A stretch of 64,000 nt of DNA from Pararhodonellum marinum. GTDB taxonomy: Bacteria > Bacteroidota > Bacteroidia > Cytophagales > Cyclobacteriaceae. The notes under the pieces were generated by a model. The model did not search any database and was not told where the DNA came from. It was given only the letters and a program-made list of their open reading frames with translations. Positions 9,520 to 18,125 of this stretch are shown piece after piece. Within the stretch, counting starts at the first letter, position 1. Each line of letters begins with the position of its first letter. Location: the NCBI RefSeq assembly GCF_015354735.1, contig NZ_JACEFJ010000002.1:698788-762787 (forward strand), written 5' to 3'. Made by a program: the position numbers and the translations under genes.

Positions 9520-9954
9520 ATGGCCATAGGATTATTTTCCAAAGAAGAAAGAAATAGGATCGTGGAAGCCATTAAAGTGGCTGAGTTGAAAACTTCCGGA
9601 GAAATCCAGGTACATCTAGAACGTCACTGCAAAGGGGATGTACTTGATCGTGCCGCTGAAGTTTTTGAAATGCTGAAAATGCACCAAACAAAAAAAAGGA
9701 ATGGTGTATTGTTTTATCTGGCAGTGGAAGACCACAAACTGGCTATTTTAGGGGATATAGGAATCAATCAGACAGTGCCTGACGATTTTTGGGAAAACAT
9801 CAAAAACACCATGATCAAACATTTTAAAGAAGGGGAATATACCAAAGGGCTCACTACGGGAATCAAATTGGCCGGTGAGCAACTTAGCCAGCATTTTCCC
9901 TTTGAAGACGTGGACAATATCAATGAATTACCGGATGAGATATCCTTTGGATGA
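9520..9954 (+). CDS. TPM domain protein, cytosolic form
   Basis: This 144-residue protein matches the TPM (TLP18.3/Psb32/MOLO-1) fold without a signal peptide. Recognisable family segments are KTSGEIQVHLE, a run ending in RNGVLFYLAVEDHKLAILGD, and the C-terminal GEYTKGLTTGIKLAGEQL helix. TPM domains have been linked to weak phosphatase activity and photosystem repair in plants, but the bacterial function is unclear. Only one base separates its stop from the start I choose for the next gene, so the two are almost certainly co-translated. Confidence 0.82.
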   Translation: MAIGLFSKEERNRIVEAIKVAELKTSGEIQVHLERHCKGDVLDRAAEVFEMLKMHQTKKRNGVLFYLAVEDHKLAILGDIGINQTVPDDFWENIKNTMIKHFKEGEYTKGLTTGIKLAGEQLSQHFPFEDVDNINELPDEISFG

Positions 9955-9955
9955 G

Positions 9956-10789
9956 ATGATCAAATACAAAAATCTCTTGTTTTTTGTCCTCCTGGGAATT
10001 CTTTTTACCCTTGTTTTGCCGGTTAGAGCGCAAAGTGACTTTCCCAATCCTCCCTCTCCGCCGAAACTGGTCAATGATTTTACAAAGACTTTAAGTGCTT
10101 CTCAAATCAACCAATTGGAAACCAAATTGATGGCCTACAATGATAGTACTTCTACTCAGATCTCTATTGTATTGATTAAATCTGTGGGAATGTATGACAT
10201 AAGTGACTATGCTTTTCAGCTTGGAGATAAATGGGGGATAGGTAGAAATGACAAAGACAATGGTGTATTGATCTTGGCCGCCATGGATGACAGAGAGGTT
10301 TTTTTGGCAACCGGATATGGCATGGAAGGTGCTGTGCCGGACGCACTAGCAAAAAGAATCGTAAGTAATCTGATCGTACCGGCTTTCAAAATGGAGGATT
10401 ACTATGGGGGTCTGGATAAAGCCACAGATATGATCATCAAATTGGCCTCAGGGGAATATCAGGCGGAGGAAGAAATGGCGTCTGAGGGATATGGGGGGTT
10501 GATTTTTCTGTTTTTGTTCATTGTATTTTTCTTTGTGATCATTCCGATGCTGAGCAAGAAGTCTGGCAATGATAACCACATGGGAGGCAAAGGGGCAGAA
10601 GTGGATTGGCTCACCACCGTTTTATTGGGTCGAATGCTACAGGGTGGAAAAGGCGGGAAGTATAAGGATTTTTCCTCGGGTAGGGGCTCCTTTGGGGGAG
10701 GCTTCGGCGGAGGATTTGGCGGGGGTGGTGGTTTCGGCGGCTTCGGAGGTGGAAGTTTCGGAGGTGGTGGAGCTGGTGGCAGCTGGTAA
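9956..10789 (+). CDS. Secreted/membrane TPM domain protein with Gly-rich tail (YgcG-like)
   Basis: This protein of about 277 residues has a signal peptide (MIKYKNLLFFVLLGILF... ending VRAQ), a TPM domain (about residues 45-170), one membrane helix (GLIFLFLFIVFFFVIIPML), and a C-terminal Gly/Phe/Ser tail of roughly 35 residues ending GGSW. This is the classic YgcG-like layout that accompanies LemA. I chose the ATG at 9956, one base after the preceding stop, because it opens directly with the signal peptide; a start at 9875 would add 27 residues inside the upstream gene. The tail may be extracytoplasmic and disordered. Confidence 0.85.
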   Translation: MIKYKNLLFFVLLGILFTLVLPVRAQSDFPNPPSPPKLVNDFTKTLSASQINQLETKLMAYNDSTSTQISIVLIKSVGMYDISDYAFQLGDKWGIGRNDKDNGVLILAAMDDREVFLATGYGMEGAVPDALAKRIVSNLIVPAFKMEDYYGGLDKATDMIIKLASGEYQAEEEMASEGYGGLIFLFLFIVFFFVIIPMLSKKSGNDNHMGGKGAEVDWLTTVLLGRMLQGGKGGKYKDFSSGRGSFGGGFGGGFGGGGGFGGFGGGSFGGGGAGGSW

Positions 10790-10812
10790 GGTTTATAAAT
10801 TAAAACAATATT

Positions 10813-11277
10813 TTGCCTAAAATTTTAAAGTTAGTAATCTCTTTTGTTATACCTCAACTGGTTGCAGTTTTGGGAGCTTTGGCGACGTTTTCTTCCGTGG
10901 AGACATGGTATCCTTCCTTGAACAAGCCATTTTTCACTCCACCTTCTTGGCTATTCGGTCCTGTTTGGACCATCCTTTATCTTGCTATGGGATTGGCTGT
11001 ATGGTTGATTTGGAATTCCAATCATCCTTTAAAAAAATCTGCATTGATTGCCTTCTGGATCCAACTTGCGTTGAATGCCCTTTGGTCTCCTGCTTTTTTT
11101 GGATTGCAGTCTCCAATTTTGGGCTTGGTGATTATCATACCACTGTGGATTGCCATATTGATATGCATCCGGTTATTTTATCCAATAAAGCGATGGGCGG
11201 CATTCATCATGATCCCCTATCTGCTATGGATATCTTTTGCTTTGGCTTTGAATGCCGCTATTTGGTTTTTGAATTGA
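10813..11277 (+). CDS. tspO: TspO/MBR family membrane protein
   Basis: TspO proteins are five-helix membrane proteins that bind tetrapyrroles such as protoporphyrin IX and modulate stress and porphyrin responses. This 154-residue protein shows the typical pattern: WYPSLNKPFFTPPSWLFGPVW between helices 1 and 2, then LALNALWSPAFFG in helix 3 and ISFALALNAAIWFLN in helix 5. The start is TTG at 10813; no ATG is available before the conserved region. It lies 23 bases after the TPM gene and could be read through from it, but a functional link is not evident. Confidence 0.9.
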   Translation: MPKILKLVISFVIPQLVAVLGALATFSSVETWYPSLNKPFFTPPSWLFGPVWTILYLAMGLAVWLIWNSNHPLKKSALIAFWIQLALNALWSPAFFGLQSPILGLVIIIPLWIAILICIRLFYPIKRWAAFIMIPYLLWISFALALNAAIWFLN

Positions 11278-11335
11278 TTATATTAAAGCAGTTCAAACAA
11301 CAGGCCTTCAGTGATTTTCACCTTTTAAAATATAC

Positions 11336-12082
11336 TTACTGAGGTTTACTGTATGCTTCCTGATACTTAGACCAAACTTCGTAAATGGGATCACCTTTGG
11401 AACTTAATCCACTATGGTGCCATTTTCCTTCTTTTACTTCAAAGTCAAACTCAAGACTGTCACCTACTCGGTCATTGTCTCTTGAAAAAAATTCAATCTG
11501 TTCAGTATACTTGCCGTTTTCAGCGGTGTAAGAACCACCACCGGTTCCACTAAATTCCTTGGTTTCTGAATTGAAGGCAATCCATTGAAAACGACCACCA
11601 CTGAGGATTTTGACCGTTCTTCTGGCACCCGGCGTCATGCTGCTGATTTCATCGCCTCTTTTTCTACCGGTAATCACCCAATTGCCTGTAAGCTCATCTT
11701 TTTGATCTGATACCTGCTCCCAAATTTCCACTTTGGTTTGTCCTGAGGTTTCAAGGGACAAAACCATTTTTCCTTCTACCATATCCAGGTTATAAGTGTA
11801 GGATTGTCCTACTTTGTCTTTAGAAGAAGCATTGAAGTCATAGGTTTCAGTGTATTGGGTTCCTTCCAGGGCATACTCACCTCCTCCTGCATTGAGGAAT
11901 TCATTTTTAGAAGCTGTTTTTGCACCAAAAGCAAAATAGCCATCTTGATAGGTTTTGATCACCTCCCGGTCTCCAACAGCCTGTCCATCCTGATGGGTAA
12001 GTTTCCATGCGCCGGATAAATCCTGGGCGTGTAGACAAATAGAAATTAAGAAAGCCAATGTGGAGAAGATTGCTTGTTTCAT
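11336..12082 (-). CDS. Exported protein with two tandem lipocalin-like repeats
   Basis: I do not recognise a characterised family. The 248-residue protein starts with a signal peptide (MKQAIFSTLAFLISICLHAQ). The mature part is an internal duplication: residues about 22-120 (LSGAWKL..., GGGEYALEGTQYTETYDFNA) and about 135-240 (LTGNWVI..., GGGSYTAENGKYTEQIEFFS) align with each other through the repeated G-x-W, GGG-x-Y and Y-T-E motifs. Such short beta-rich repeats are reminiscent of lipocalin-like domains common in Bacteroidota, but this is inference. The start at 12082 gives a clean signal peptide; upstream extension to 12199 would overlap the divergent Rieske gene. Confidence 0.7.
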   Translation of the reverse strand: MKQAIFSTLAFLISICLHAQDLSGAWKLTHQDGQAVGDREVIKTYQDGYFAFGAKTASKNEFLNAGGGEYALEGTQYTETYDFNASSKDKVGQSYTYNLDMVEGKMVLSLETSGQTKVEIWEQVSDQKDELTGNWVITGRKRGDEISSMTPGARRTVKILSGGRFQWIAFNSETKEFSGTGGGSYTAENGKYTEQIEFFSRDNDRVGDSLEFDFEVKEGKWHHSGLSSKGDPIYEVWSKYQEAYSKPQ

Positions 12083-12143
12083 TATATTATGGAATGATTG
12101 GTAATTGTTTACAACTAAGTTACAAAATGCAAAGGGGAAAAAA

Positions 12144-12470
12144 ATGAAAAAATACATGATTGGTAAATCCCAAGAGGAAGTTGAATCTCTTCTCCCCAAT
12201 AGGAAACCTATACTAAGCCGATTGGGAGAGAAAAAGATTTGTCTTCTCAGGATAGAGGGTCAATATTTTGCATTTGAGCCTTTTTGCCCGCATAGAGGGG
12301 CTGAACTGTCGTCGGGTTGGCCCAATGCTGAGAAGGAAATAGTCTGTCCGTTGCACAATTACCGCTTTGATCTGCAGACGGGACAGGCCAAAATGGGTGG
12401 TTGTGATGACCTGAAAGTATACCGAACAGAAATTGGAGACGAGGGATTGTTAATTGAGATAGGTCCCTAA
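12144..12470 (+). CDS. Rieske [2Fe-2S] ferredoxin-like protein
   Basis: This 108-residue single-domain Rieske protein carries an electron-transfer [2Fe-2S] cluster ligated by two Cys and two His. Both motifs are present: CPHRG and, 17 residues on, CPLHNYRF. It has no signal peptide or membrane helix, so it is cytoplasmic, like ferredoxin components of oxygenases or NirD-like proteins; no oxygenase is adjacent. I chose the ATG at 12144, which has a purine-rich run (AAAGGGGAAAA) upstream. The stop overlaps the convergent csaA-like stop by four bases. Confidence 0.85.
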   Translation: MKKYMIGKSQEEVESLLPNRKPILSRLGEKKICLLRIEGQYFAFEPFCPHRGAELSSGWPNAEKEIVCPLHNYRFDLQTGQAKMGGCDDLKVYRTEIGDEGLLIEIGP

Positions 12471-12802
12471 AACAACAAACTGCCATTTGGTACTTTGTTA
12501 TCTGCAGTGGATAAAATCACGTGACCTTTTTCGTCTTTGAAACCAGTGATCAATACTTCAGAAATAAAATTCGCAATTTGTTTAGGTGCAAAATTACAAA
12601 CGCAAATCACCTGTTTTCCCTTGAGATCTTCTATGTCATAGTTTTCAGTGATTTGAGCAGAGGAATTTTTTATCCCAATTTCTCCTAAATCTACCTGTAG
12701 CTTAAAAGCTGGTTTTCTGGCTTTCTCAAAAGTTTCGGCATGGATGATGGTGCCGATTCTTAACTCAAGTTTTTGAAAATCAGAGAAGTCTATCGTTTGC
12801 AT
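12467..12802 (-). CDS. CsaA-like tRNA-binding domain protein
   Basis: This 111-residue protein is a stand-alone EMAP/OB-fold tRNA-binding domain of the CsaA type, described as a tRNA-binding protein with export-chaperone-like activity in Bacillus. Conserved segments are FQKLELRIGTII, ARKPAFKLQVDLG, the I-K-x-S-S-A-Q-I motif and VICVCNFAPKQIANFISEVLITGF. The start at 12802 (MQTIDFSDF) matches the family length; the upstream in-frame extension to 12844 adds an unrelated stretch. It is convergent with the Rieske gene and shares four bases with it. Confidence 0.9.
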   Translation of the reverse strand: MQTIDFSDFQKLELRIGTIIHAETFEKARKPAFKLQVDLGEIGIKNSSAQITENYDIEDLKGKQVICVCNFAPKQIANFISEVLITGFKDEKGHVILSTADNKVPNGSLLF

Positions 12803-12880
12803 TGGAGTGATTATTTTAATACTTTTGAAACAAAGCTGACTCAATTCCGTTAATTAAAAGTCAACCTAACACTTATAATC

Positions 12881-13264
12881 ATGGATACTTTTATGAAATT
12901 TGTAGGAAACTCTGCCAAAGCAATCATTTTTACGTTTTTTTGTGGGGTTTTTATAAGTTTCAGTGCCTATTCTCAAGATGAAAAAGATAAAAATTTCCCA
13001 GAGGTTGACAAAGAAGAAGGTGTAATTTCTTCCTATGAAAATCCTGGAGAACCATTGTTGGAGTATTCCGTTGCACCATCCAAAAATTCAAAAGAATCCG
13101 TCAATGTCAAGGTAGATAATGCTCCAAAGAAAGAAAATCAAATTTACCGTCAAGGGAATGACAAAGAAATAGTGAAAAAGGAAAACGTATCCACCTTATC
13201 TTTTAATTTATTCATTTACATCATGGATAAATTTAAAGAAGATCAGAAGCAAGGTGTAGAGTAG
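12881..13264 (+). CDS. Hypothetical exported protein
   Basis: I do not recognise this 127-residue protein. It has an N-terminal signal peptide (hydrophobic core about residues 14-28, ending FSAYSQ), a low-complexity, Lys/Glu/Asn-rich middle that is probably disordered, and a short hydrophobic segment LSFNLFIYIMDKF near residues 106-118. It is flanked by the csaA-like gene (divergent, 78 bases away) and the HisA-like gene (convergent, nine bases away). Codon pattern and signal peptide suggest a real gene, perhaps lineage-specific. Confidence 0.55.
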   Translation: MDTFMKFVGNSAKAIIFTFFCGVFISFSAYSQDEKDKNFPEVDKEEGVISSYENPGEPLLEYSVAPSKNSKESVNVKVDNAPKKENQIYRQGNDKEIVKKENVSTLSFNLFIYIMDKFKEDQKQGVE

Positions 13265-13273
13265 AAATTTTAT

Positions 13274-14002
13274 TTAGGCAAATTCTTTTAACTCTTCTAA
13301 TTTAATTTTCCCTTCATAAAAGGCTTTCCCGAATACGACTCCCCTAACACCTATTTCTTTCAATTTTTTGAAGTCATCGGTATTTCTCACTCCGCCACTT
13401 GCAATTAGATTAAGGCTGGGAAATCTTTCCAGCACTTCTTTGTACAGTTCCAGATTCGGTCCTTCCATAACACCGTCTCTGGATACATCAGAACATTTCA
13501 GATATTTCAGCCCTCGATCATAAAAGTATTCAATGTGTTCGAAGAGATCTATATCCGTTTTTTTAAGCCATCCTTTTATTTTTATCTTATGGTCTGCAGG
13601 ATTGGTATCGGCAGCAAGATTAATCTTTTCTCTACCATAGGAGACCATCCATTGGGTAAATTTTTCTGGAGATTTGGCAGCCACTGATGCTGCAGTAATG
13701 GTTTTGGCACCATGTTCAAAACATTTGATCACATCACCGTCTGTAGTCACTCCGCCAGTAAAGTCCACCGATAAGTTGGTGTATCCCGAGATGGTTTCTA
13801 AGATATGGTAGTTTTTGGGTTCTCCTCTTCTGGCTCCATCGAGGTCTACAAGATGGAGTCTTTTGATCCCATTATCTTCAAAAGCTTGGGCAATGGCCAG
13901 GGGATTGTGAGAGATCACTTCTTCAGTCGAAAAATCTCCTCTTTTTAACCGGACACATTTCCCGTTAATAATCCATATAGATGGTATTATTTCAAATGTC
14001 AT
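13274..14002 (-). CDS. HisA-like (beta/alpha)8 barrel with substituted catalytic residue
   Basis: The 242-residue protein is homologous to HisA, the ProFAR isomerase of histidine biosynthesis. Phosphate-binding glycines are intact (FTGGV 81-85, SGGVRN 202-207, FGKAFYEG 224-231), as are the barrel motifs LHLVDLDGA and KCSDVSRDG. However, the N-terminal strand reads PSIWIINGK where HisA has PAIDLxxGK, so the general-base Asp is Trp10. The second catalytic Asp (D132 in AADTN) is kept and the Thr partner is Ser171. No other his gene is nearby. I infer a HisA paralog with changed or lost activity rather than a functional HisA. It lies 294 bases downstream of uvrA. Confidence 0.8.
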   Translation of the reverse strand: MTFEIIPSIWIINGKCVRLKRGDFSTEEVISHNPLAIAQAFEDNGIKRLHLVDLDGARRGEPKNYHILETISGYTNLSVDFTGGVTTDGDVIKCFEHGAKTITAASVAAKSPEKFTQWMVSYGREKINLAADTNPADHKIKIKGWLKKTDIDLFEHIEYFYDRGLKYLKCSDVSRDGVMEGPNLELYKEVLERFPSLNLIASGGVRNTDDFKKLKEIGVRGVVFGKAFYEGKIKLEELKEFA

Positions 14003-14296
14003 TTCTGTAAAATTACATGCATGGATGAAAGGTGAATATCAGATAAGAAGCGAAAAGCAAAATAAAATCGGATTTATGCTCTCCTTCCATTGGGAATCCC
14101 ATCTCTGACATTTAAAGATAATACATGAAAGTTTGATTTAATAATCCTCTCAAAAATTGTTTGAACTTTTCGTGGATTCGGCTAACCAAATAAATGGCCT
14201 AAACGGTCTTTAATGCCCTTTTTTAGACAATACATGTGTTGTTTCGATCTTGATAGTTAGGAGGTTAGGTTAAATTATAATAAAATCTACAAAAAA

Positions 14297-17116
14297 TCAG
14301 CTCATCATAGATTCACGTAAGTATTTGGCCGTATGGTTGTCTGGAATGGTTTTCAAGTCTTCCGGCGTGCCCTCAAAAGTAATTTGTCCACCATTTTCTC
14401 CTCCTTCCGGGCCTAAATCGATTACCCAGTCAGCAGATTTGATCACCTCGGTATTGTGCTCGATAATGATGACCGAATGGCCTTGCTCAATGAGCGCATT
14501 GATCGAATACAGGAGTTTTTTAATGTCGTGAAAATGGAGTCCTGTGGTTGGTTCGTCAAATATAAAGAGAATATGGTCCTGTCCTTTGTTGTTGTTTTTC
14601 CCCAAAAAGGAGGCCAACTTGACCCTTTGGGCTTCTCCCCCGCTGAGTGTGTTGGAAGATTGGCCCATGCCAATGTAACCCAATCCTACTTCCTGCAAGG
14701 GCATCAGTTTATGGGTGATGGCAGATTTGTTTTTGAAGAATTCCAAAGCTTCGTCAATGGTCATATCTAGGATATCTGAAATGTCTTTGTCTTGGTATTT
14801 TACATCCAAGATCTCATTTTTAAACCTTTTTCCTTTACAGGATTCACAGGTAAGGAAAATGTCAGCCATAAACTGCATCTCAATTTTCTGGGTTCCCTCG
14901 CCTTGACAGGCCTCGCATCTTCCTCCATCTACGTTGAAGCTGAAAAAAGCTGGTTTGTAACCTCTTTGTTTGGAAAGAGGAAGTTCCGAATATAGGCTTC
15001 TGATGGCATCATAGGCTTTCACATAGGTGACTGGATTGGATCGGCTTGACTTCCCGATGGGGTTTTGATCCACAAATTCCACCTGGGTGATCGACTTGTA
15101 ATCCCCTTCTAGTCGGTCATATTTGCCAGTTTCATCTATGATGTTACCATACACTTTGCCTAAGGCTGGATACAGCACCTTTTTGATCAAAGTTGATTTA
15201 CCGGAACCGCTCACCCCTGTCACAACGGTAAGGGTATGCAGAGGGATCTTCACTTGAAGGTTTTTGAGGTTGTTTTCCCGCGCCCCCTTGATCAGGATGC
15301 TGTCTTTCCACTTCCTGTTTCGTTTCTTCAGGTTGATATGCTCCTCTCCCTTTAAGTATTGTGCTGTGTAAGAATTCCCGGCTATCAAGAGTTCTTCAAG
15401 GCTTCCCTGGAAAACCAATTCACCACCATGCACACCGGCTTCTGGCCCGATGTCCAGAATTTGATCTGCAGCTTTCATGATTTTTTCCTCATGTTCTACC
15501 ACTATCACTGTATTTCCCAAATCCCGTAAAGCATTCAACACCACGATAAGTCGATCTGTATCTCTTGGATGAAGTCCAATACTTGGTTCATCCAATATAT
15601 ACATAGATCCCACCAAGGCACTTCCCAGTGAGGTGGCCAGTTTGATGCGCTGATATTCCCCGCCTGAGAGAGAAGAAGTAAGGCGATTGAGGGTCAGATA
15701 ACCCAAGCCTACCTTTTCCATATACTCCAGCCTATTGATGATTTCCTTGAGCAAGCGGTTGGCAATTTTTTGCTCCTCGGGGGTTAGGTTGATGTGCTGA
15801 AAAAAAGAAAGGGCCTTATCCAATGGCATTAACACCACATCGGTAATGGATTTCCCGTCTACTTTTACATAATTGGCGTCTTTTCTTAATCGGGTGCCTT
15901 TACAATCAGGACAGGTTGTTCTTCCCCTAAATCTGGACAACATGACCCGATATTGGATTTTATGGGTTTTACTTTGAAGGTGGGCAAAAAATTCATTCAA
16001 ACCTTTAAAATACTCATTGCCATCCCATAAAAGTGATTGGTGCGCCTCATCCAAATCCTCATAAGGTCTATGGATAGGAAAATCGAAACGAATGCCGTTT
16101 TTTAATAGTGGTTCCAGCCATTTACGGGTAGTTTCCCCACGCCAGGGAGCGATGGCCCCTTCGTAAATTGACATGGATTTGTCTGGTATCACCAAATCGG
16201 GATCTATTCCCAATACAGATCCGAAACCCTCACAGGTTTTGCAGGCACCGTAAGGATTATTGAAGGTAAAGAAATTTACACTGGGCAATTCAAAACTAAT
16301 CCCGTCTAGCTCAAATCTATCTGAAAAGGTTTTTTCTGCCTTATCTGGGACAATGATGTGACAGTCCCCATGACCTTCAAAGAAAGCAGTCTGAACGGAG
16401 TCTGATATTCGGAATAGATTGTCCTCATCTTCCATCCTGACAACAGCCCGATCGATCAGGATGTCCATATTTCCATCTGGTACTTCCCCATTAGCCAAAA
16501 GGTCTTCTACAAAGTAAGCCTCGCCATTGATCATGATCCTGGAAAACCCTTTTCCCAGCAAAACTTCAAGTTCTTGGGTGATGTTCCGATGGTCTGCTAC
16601 CTGTAGCGGACAGCTGATCATTACTTTCTCTCCTTCTTCAAATCCATGAATGTAATCCACCACATCCGTTACAGTGTGGTGTTTCACTTCTTCGCCACTT
16701 ATGGGGGAGAAAGTACGACCTATCCTGCTGAAAAAAAGCTTTAAATAATCATAAATTTCGGTCGTGGTTCCTACTGTTGATCTAGGGTTTTTGGAGGTCA
16801 CTTTTTGTTGAATGGCAATGGCTGGCGAAATGCCTTTGATGTATTCCACATCAGGTTTTTCCATCCTGCCCAAGAATTGTCTGGCGTATGAACTCAAGCT
16901 TTCTACATACATCCTTTGTCCTTCTGCAAAGAGGGTGTCAAAAGCCAATGAAGATTTTCCAGATCCGGAAAGACCTGTTACAACAATTAATTTATTCCTT
17001 GGAATGGCTACACTCAGGTTTTTTAAGTTATTGACCTTCGCATTTTTAATGATAATGAATTGTTTAGGATCTAGATCTTCCCAATTTTTTACCTTCGATT
17101 CTTGGATTTCATTCAT
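14297..17116 (-). CDS. uvrA: UvrA, excinuclease ABC subunit A
   Basis: UvrA is the damage-recognition ATPase of nucleotide excision repair. This 939-residue protein has two ABC modules: Walker A GLSGSGKSS (48-56) and a second GVSGSGKST, two signature motifs (LSGGEYQRIKLA and LSGGEAQRVKLA) and two Walker B DEP motifs. The C-terminal zinc finger is complete (CEAC ... CESC). The first zinc module has only one Cys pair (ACKTCEGFG); the expected upstream CxxC is absent. I chose ATG 17116 over a TTG at 17134, since a perfect -7 box lies only six bases upstream. Confidence 0.95.
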   Translation of the reverse strand: MNEIQESKVKNWEDLDPKQFIIIKNAKVNNLKNLSVAIPRNKLIVVTGLSGSGKSSLAFDTLFAEGQRMYVESLSSYARQFLGRMEKPDVEYIKGISPAIAIQQKVTSKNPRSTVGTTTEIYDYLKLFFSRIGRTFSPISGEEVKHHTVTDVVDYIHGFEEGEKVMISCPLQVADHRNITQELEVLLGKGFSRIMINGEAYFVEDLLANGEVPDGNMDILIDRAVVRMEDEDNLFRISDSVQTAFFEGHGDCHIIVPDKAEKTFSDRFELDGISFELPSVNFFTFNNPYGACKTCEGFGSVLGIDPDLVIPDKSMSIYEGAIAPWRGETTRKWLEPLLKNGIRFDFPIHRPYEDLDEAHQSLLWDGNEYFKGLNEFFAHLQSKTHKIQYRVMLSRFRGRTTCPDCKGTRLRKDANYVKVDGKSITDVVLMPLDKALSFFQHINLTPEEQKIANRLLKEIINRLEYMEKVGLGYLTLNRLTSSLSGGEYQRIKLATSLGSALVGSMYILDEPSIGLHPRDTDRLIVVLNALRDLGNTVIVVEHEEKIMKAADQILDIGPEAGVHGGELVFQGSLEELLIAGNSYTAQYLKGEEHINLKKRNRKWKDSILIKGARENNLKNLQVKIPLHTLTVVTGVSGSGKSTLIKKVLYPALGKVYGNIIDETGKYDRLEGDYKSITQVEFVDQNPIGKSSRSNPVTYVKAYDAIRSLYSELPLSKQRGYKPAFFSFNVDGGRCEACQGEGTQKIEMQFMADIFLTCESCKGKRFKNEILDVKYQDKDISDILDMTIDEALEFFKNKSAITHKLMPLQEVGLGYIGMGQSSNTLSGGEAQRVKLASFLGKNNNKGQDHILFIFDEPTTGLHFHDIKKLLYSINALIEQGHSVIIIEHNTEVIKSADWVIDLGPEGGENGGQITFEGTPEDLKTIPDNHTAKYLRESMMS

Positions 17117-17122
17117 GACGCG

Positions 17123-17130
17123 CAAAGTTA
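17123..17130 (-). promoter_or_regulatory. Perfect -7 box (TAACTTTG) just before uvrA
   Basis: On the minus strand TAACTTTG matches the Bacteroidota -7 consensus TAnnTTTG and is followed by CGCGTC and then the uvrA ATG. This places the predicted transcription start within a few bases of the start codon. I see no clear TTG -33 element at 17-23 bases upstream. Confidence 0.5.
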
Positions 17131-17522
17131 TCAAGAGAACAGCGTATATGGTAATTTGTTGACAATAAAGTATAACAGTATGGAATGTGATTTAGGTTCT
17201 TTTGTCATAAAAATCCAATATATGAGATAACATAATTTGATATATTACGTTTTTTTAAAGTGAGTTAATTTTTTTTGGCACTTGATTTGTTTTATTTTTT
17301 TCACAATAAATACTTAAAACAGTATTTTATTCTATATTTTTTGAATTTTCAAAATACGTTTTTCGTTTAATTTGTTTTTTCAAGGAAGGAATAGGAAAAA
17401 AATTTTTGGATTGATTGCTTGATATGCTGGATTTTGATACATTTGAATATACAGATATGTTTCATTCTAAAATATTTCACAATATGGCATAAACCTCTAC
17501 GTTATTTAAAAGTCAATTATTT
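17131..17522. other. AT-rich divergent spacer between uvrA and the ECF sigma gene
   Basis: About 390 bases, very AT-rich with homopolymer T and A runs and no credible reading frame. It must hold both divergent promoters. A TGGCATAAA word at 17485-17493 lies 38 bases before the sigma factor start; the same word precedes two other genes in the window. Confidence 0.5.
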
Positions 17523-18125
17523 ATGAGTAAGAGGGTAGGACCTAAGGACAGTGAACTGATCAATCAGTATAGAAACGGAAGTGAAGTTGCCTTTGAAGCG
17601 CTGGTTGATAAGTACAAATCCAAAGTGTATACGACAATTTATATGATTGTCAAAGATAGAGGCGTTGCCGAAGACCTGTTACAAGATGTTTTCGTGAAAG
17701 TAGTACATACTTTAAATGCTGACGGTTATAATGAAGAGGGTAAGTTTCAGCCTTGGTTGATGCGAATCGCCCATAACTTGGCCATTGATCATTTCAGGAA
17801 AATGAAGCGCTATCCCACCATTGTCATGGAGGATGGGGGCAACATTTTCAACACGTTGAAATTTTCTGAGGAAACCATAGAAGACCAAAGGGTCAAAGAA
17901 GAGACCCATGACTTGGTCAAGCAATTGATAGAAGGATTGCCTGAATCCCAAAAAGAGGTCCTTATTATGAGGCATTATATGGATTTGAGTTTTCAGGAAA
18001 TTGCTGAACAAACAGGGGTGAGTATCAATACCGCTCTGGGACGCATGAGGTATGCGTTGATCAACATGAGGAAAAAACTGAAACAAATAAATGTAGCCTA
18101 TGACAAAATCTTTTACCCAAAATGA
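17523..18125 (+). CDS. ECF-type RNA polymerase sigma factor
   Basis: This 200-residue sigma-70 family protein has regions 2 and 4 only, as in ECF sigma factors. Region 2 spans about residues 10-95, with the AEDLLQDVFVKVV helix and QPWLMRIAHNLAIDHFRKMKR. Region 4 spans about 130-185 (LPESQKEVLIMRHYMDLSFQEIAEQTGVSINTALGRMRYAL), with a clear helix-turn-helix. It would redirect RNA polymerase to an unknown regulon. It overlaps the following small gene by 26 bases, so the two are translationally linked. No recognisable anti-sigma factor with a membrane helix is adjacent. Confidence 0.92.
   Translation: MSKRVGPKDSELINQYRNGSEVAFEALVDKYKSKVYTTIYMIVKDRGVAEDLLQDVFVKVVHTLNADGYNEEGKFQPWLMRIAHNLAIDHFRKMKRYPTIVMEDGGNIFNTLKFSEETIEDQRVKEETHDLVKQLIEGLPESQKEVLIMRHYMDLSFQEIAEQTGVSINTALGRMRYALINMRKKLKQINVAYDKIFYPK

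Noticed and set aside
10569..10820. 83-codon frame over the Gly-rich tail of the TPM gene
   Set aside because: It is an out-of-frame reading of the GGN-rich tail codons of the secreted TPM protein.
13274..14002. Standard HisA in a histidine operon
   Set aside because: The catalytic Asp is replaced by Trp and no other his gene is nearby, so a plain hisA label would be misleading.
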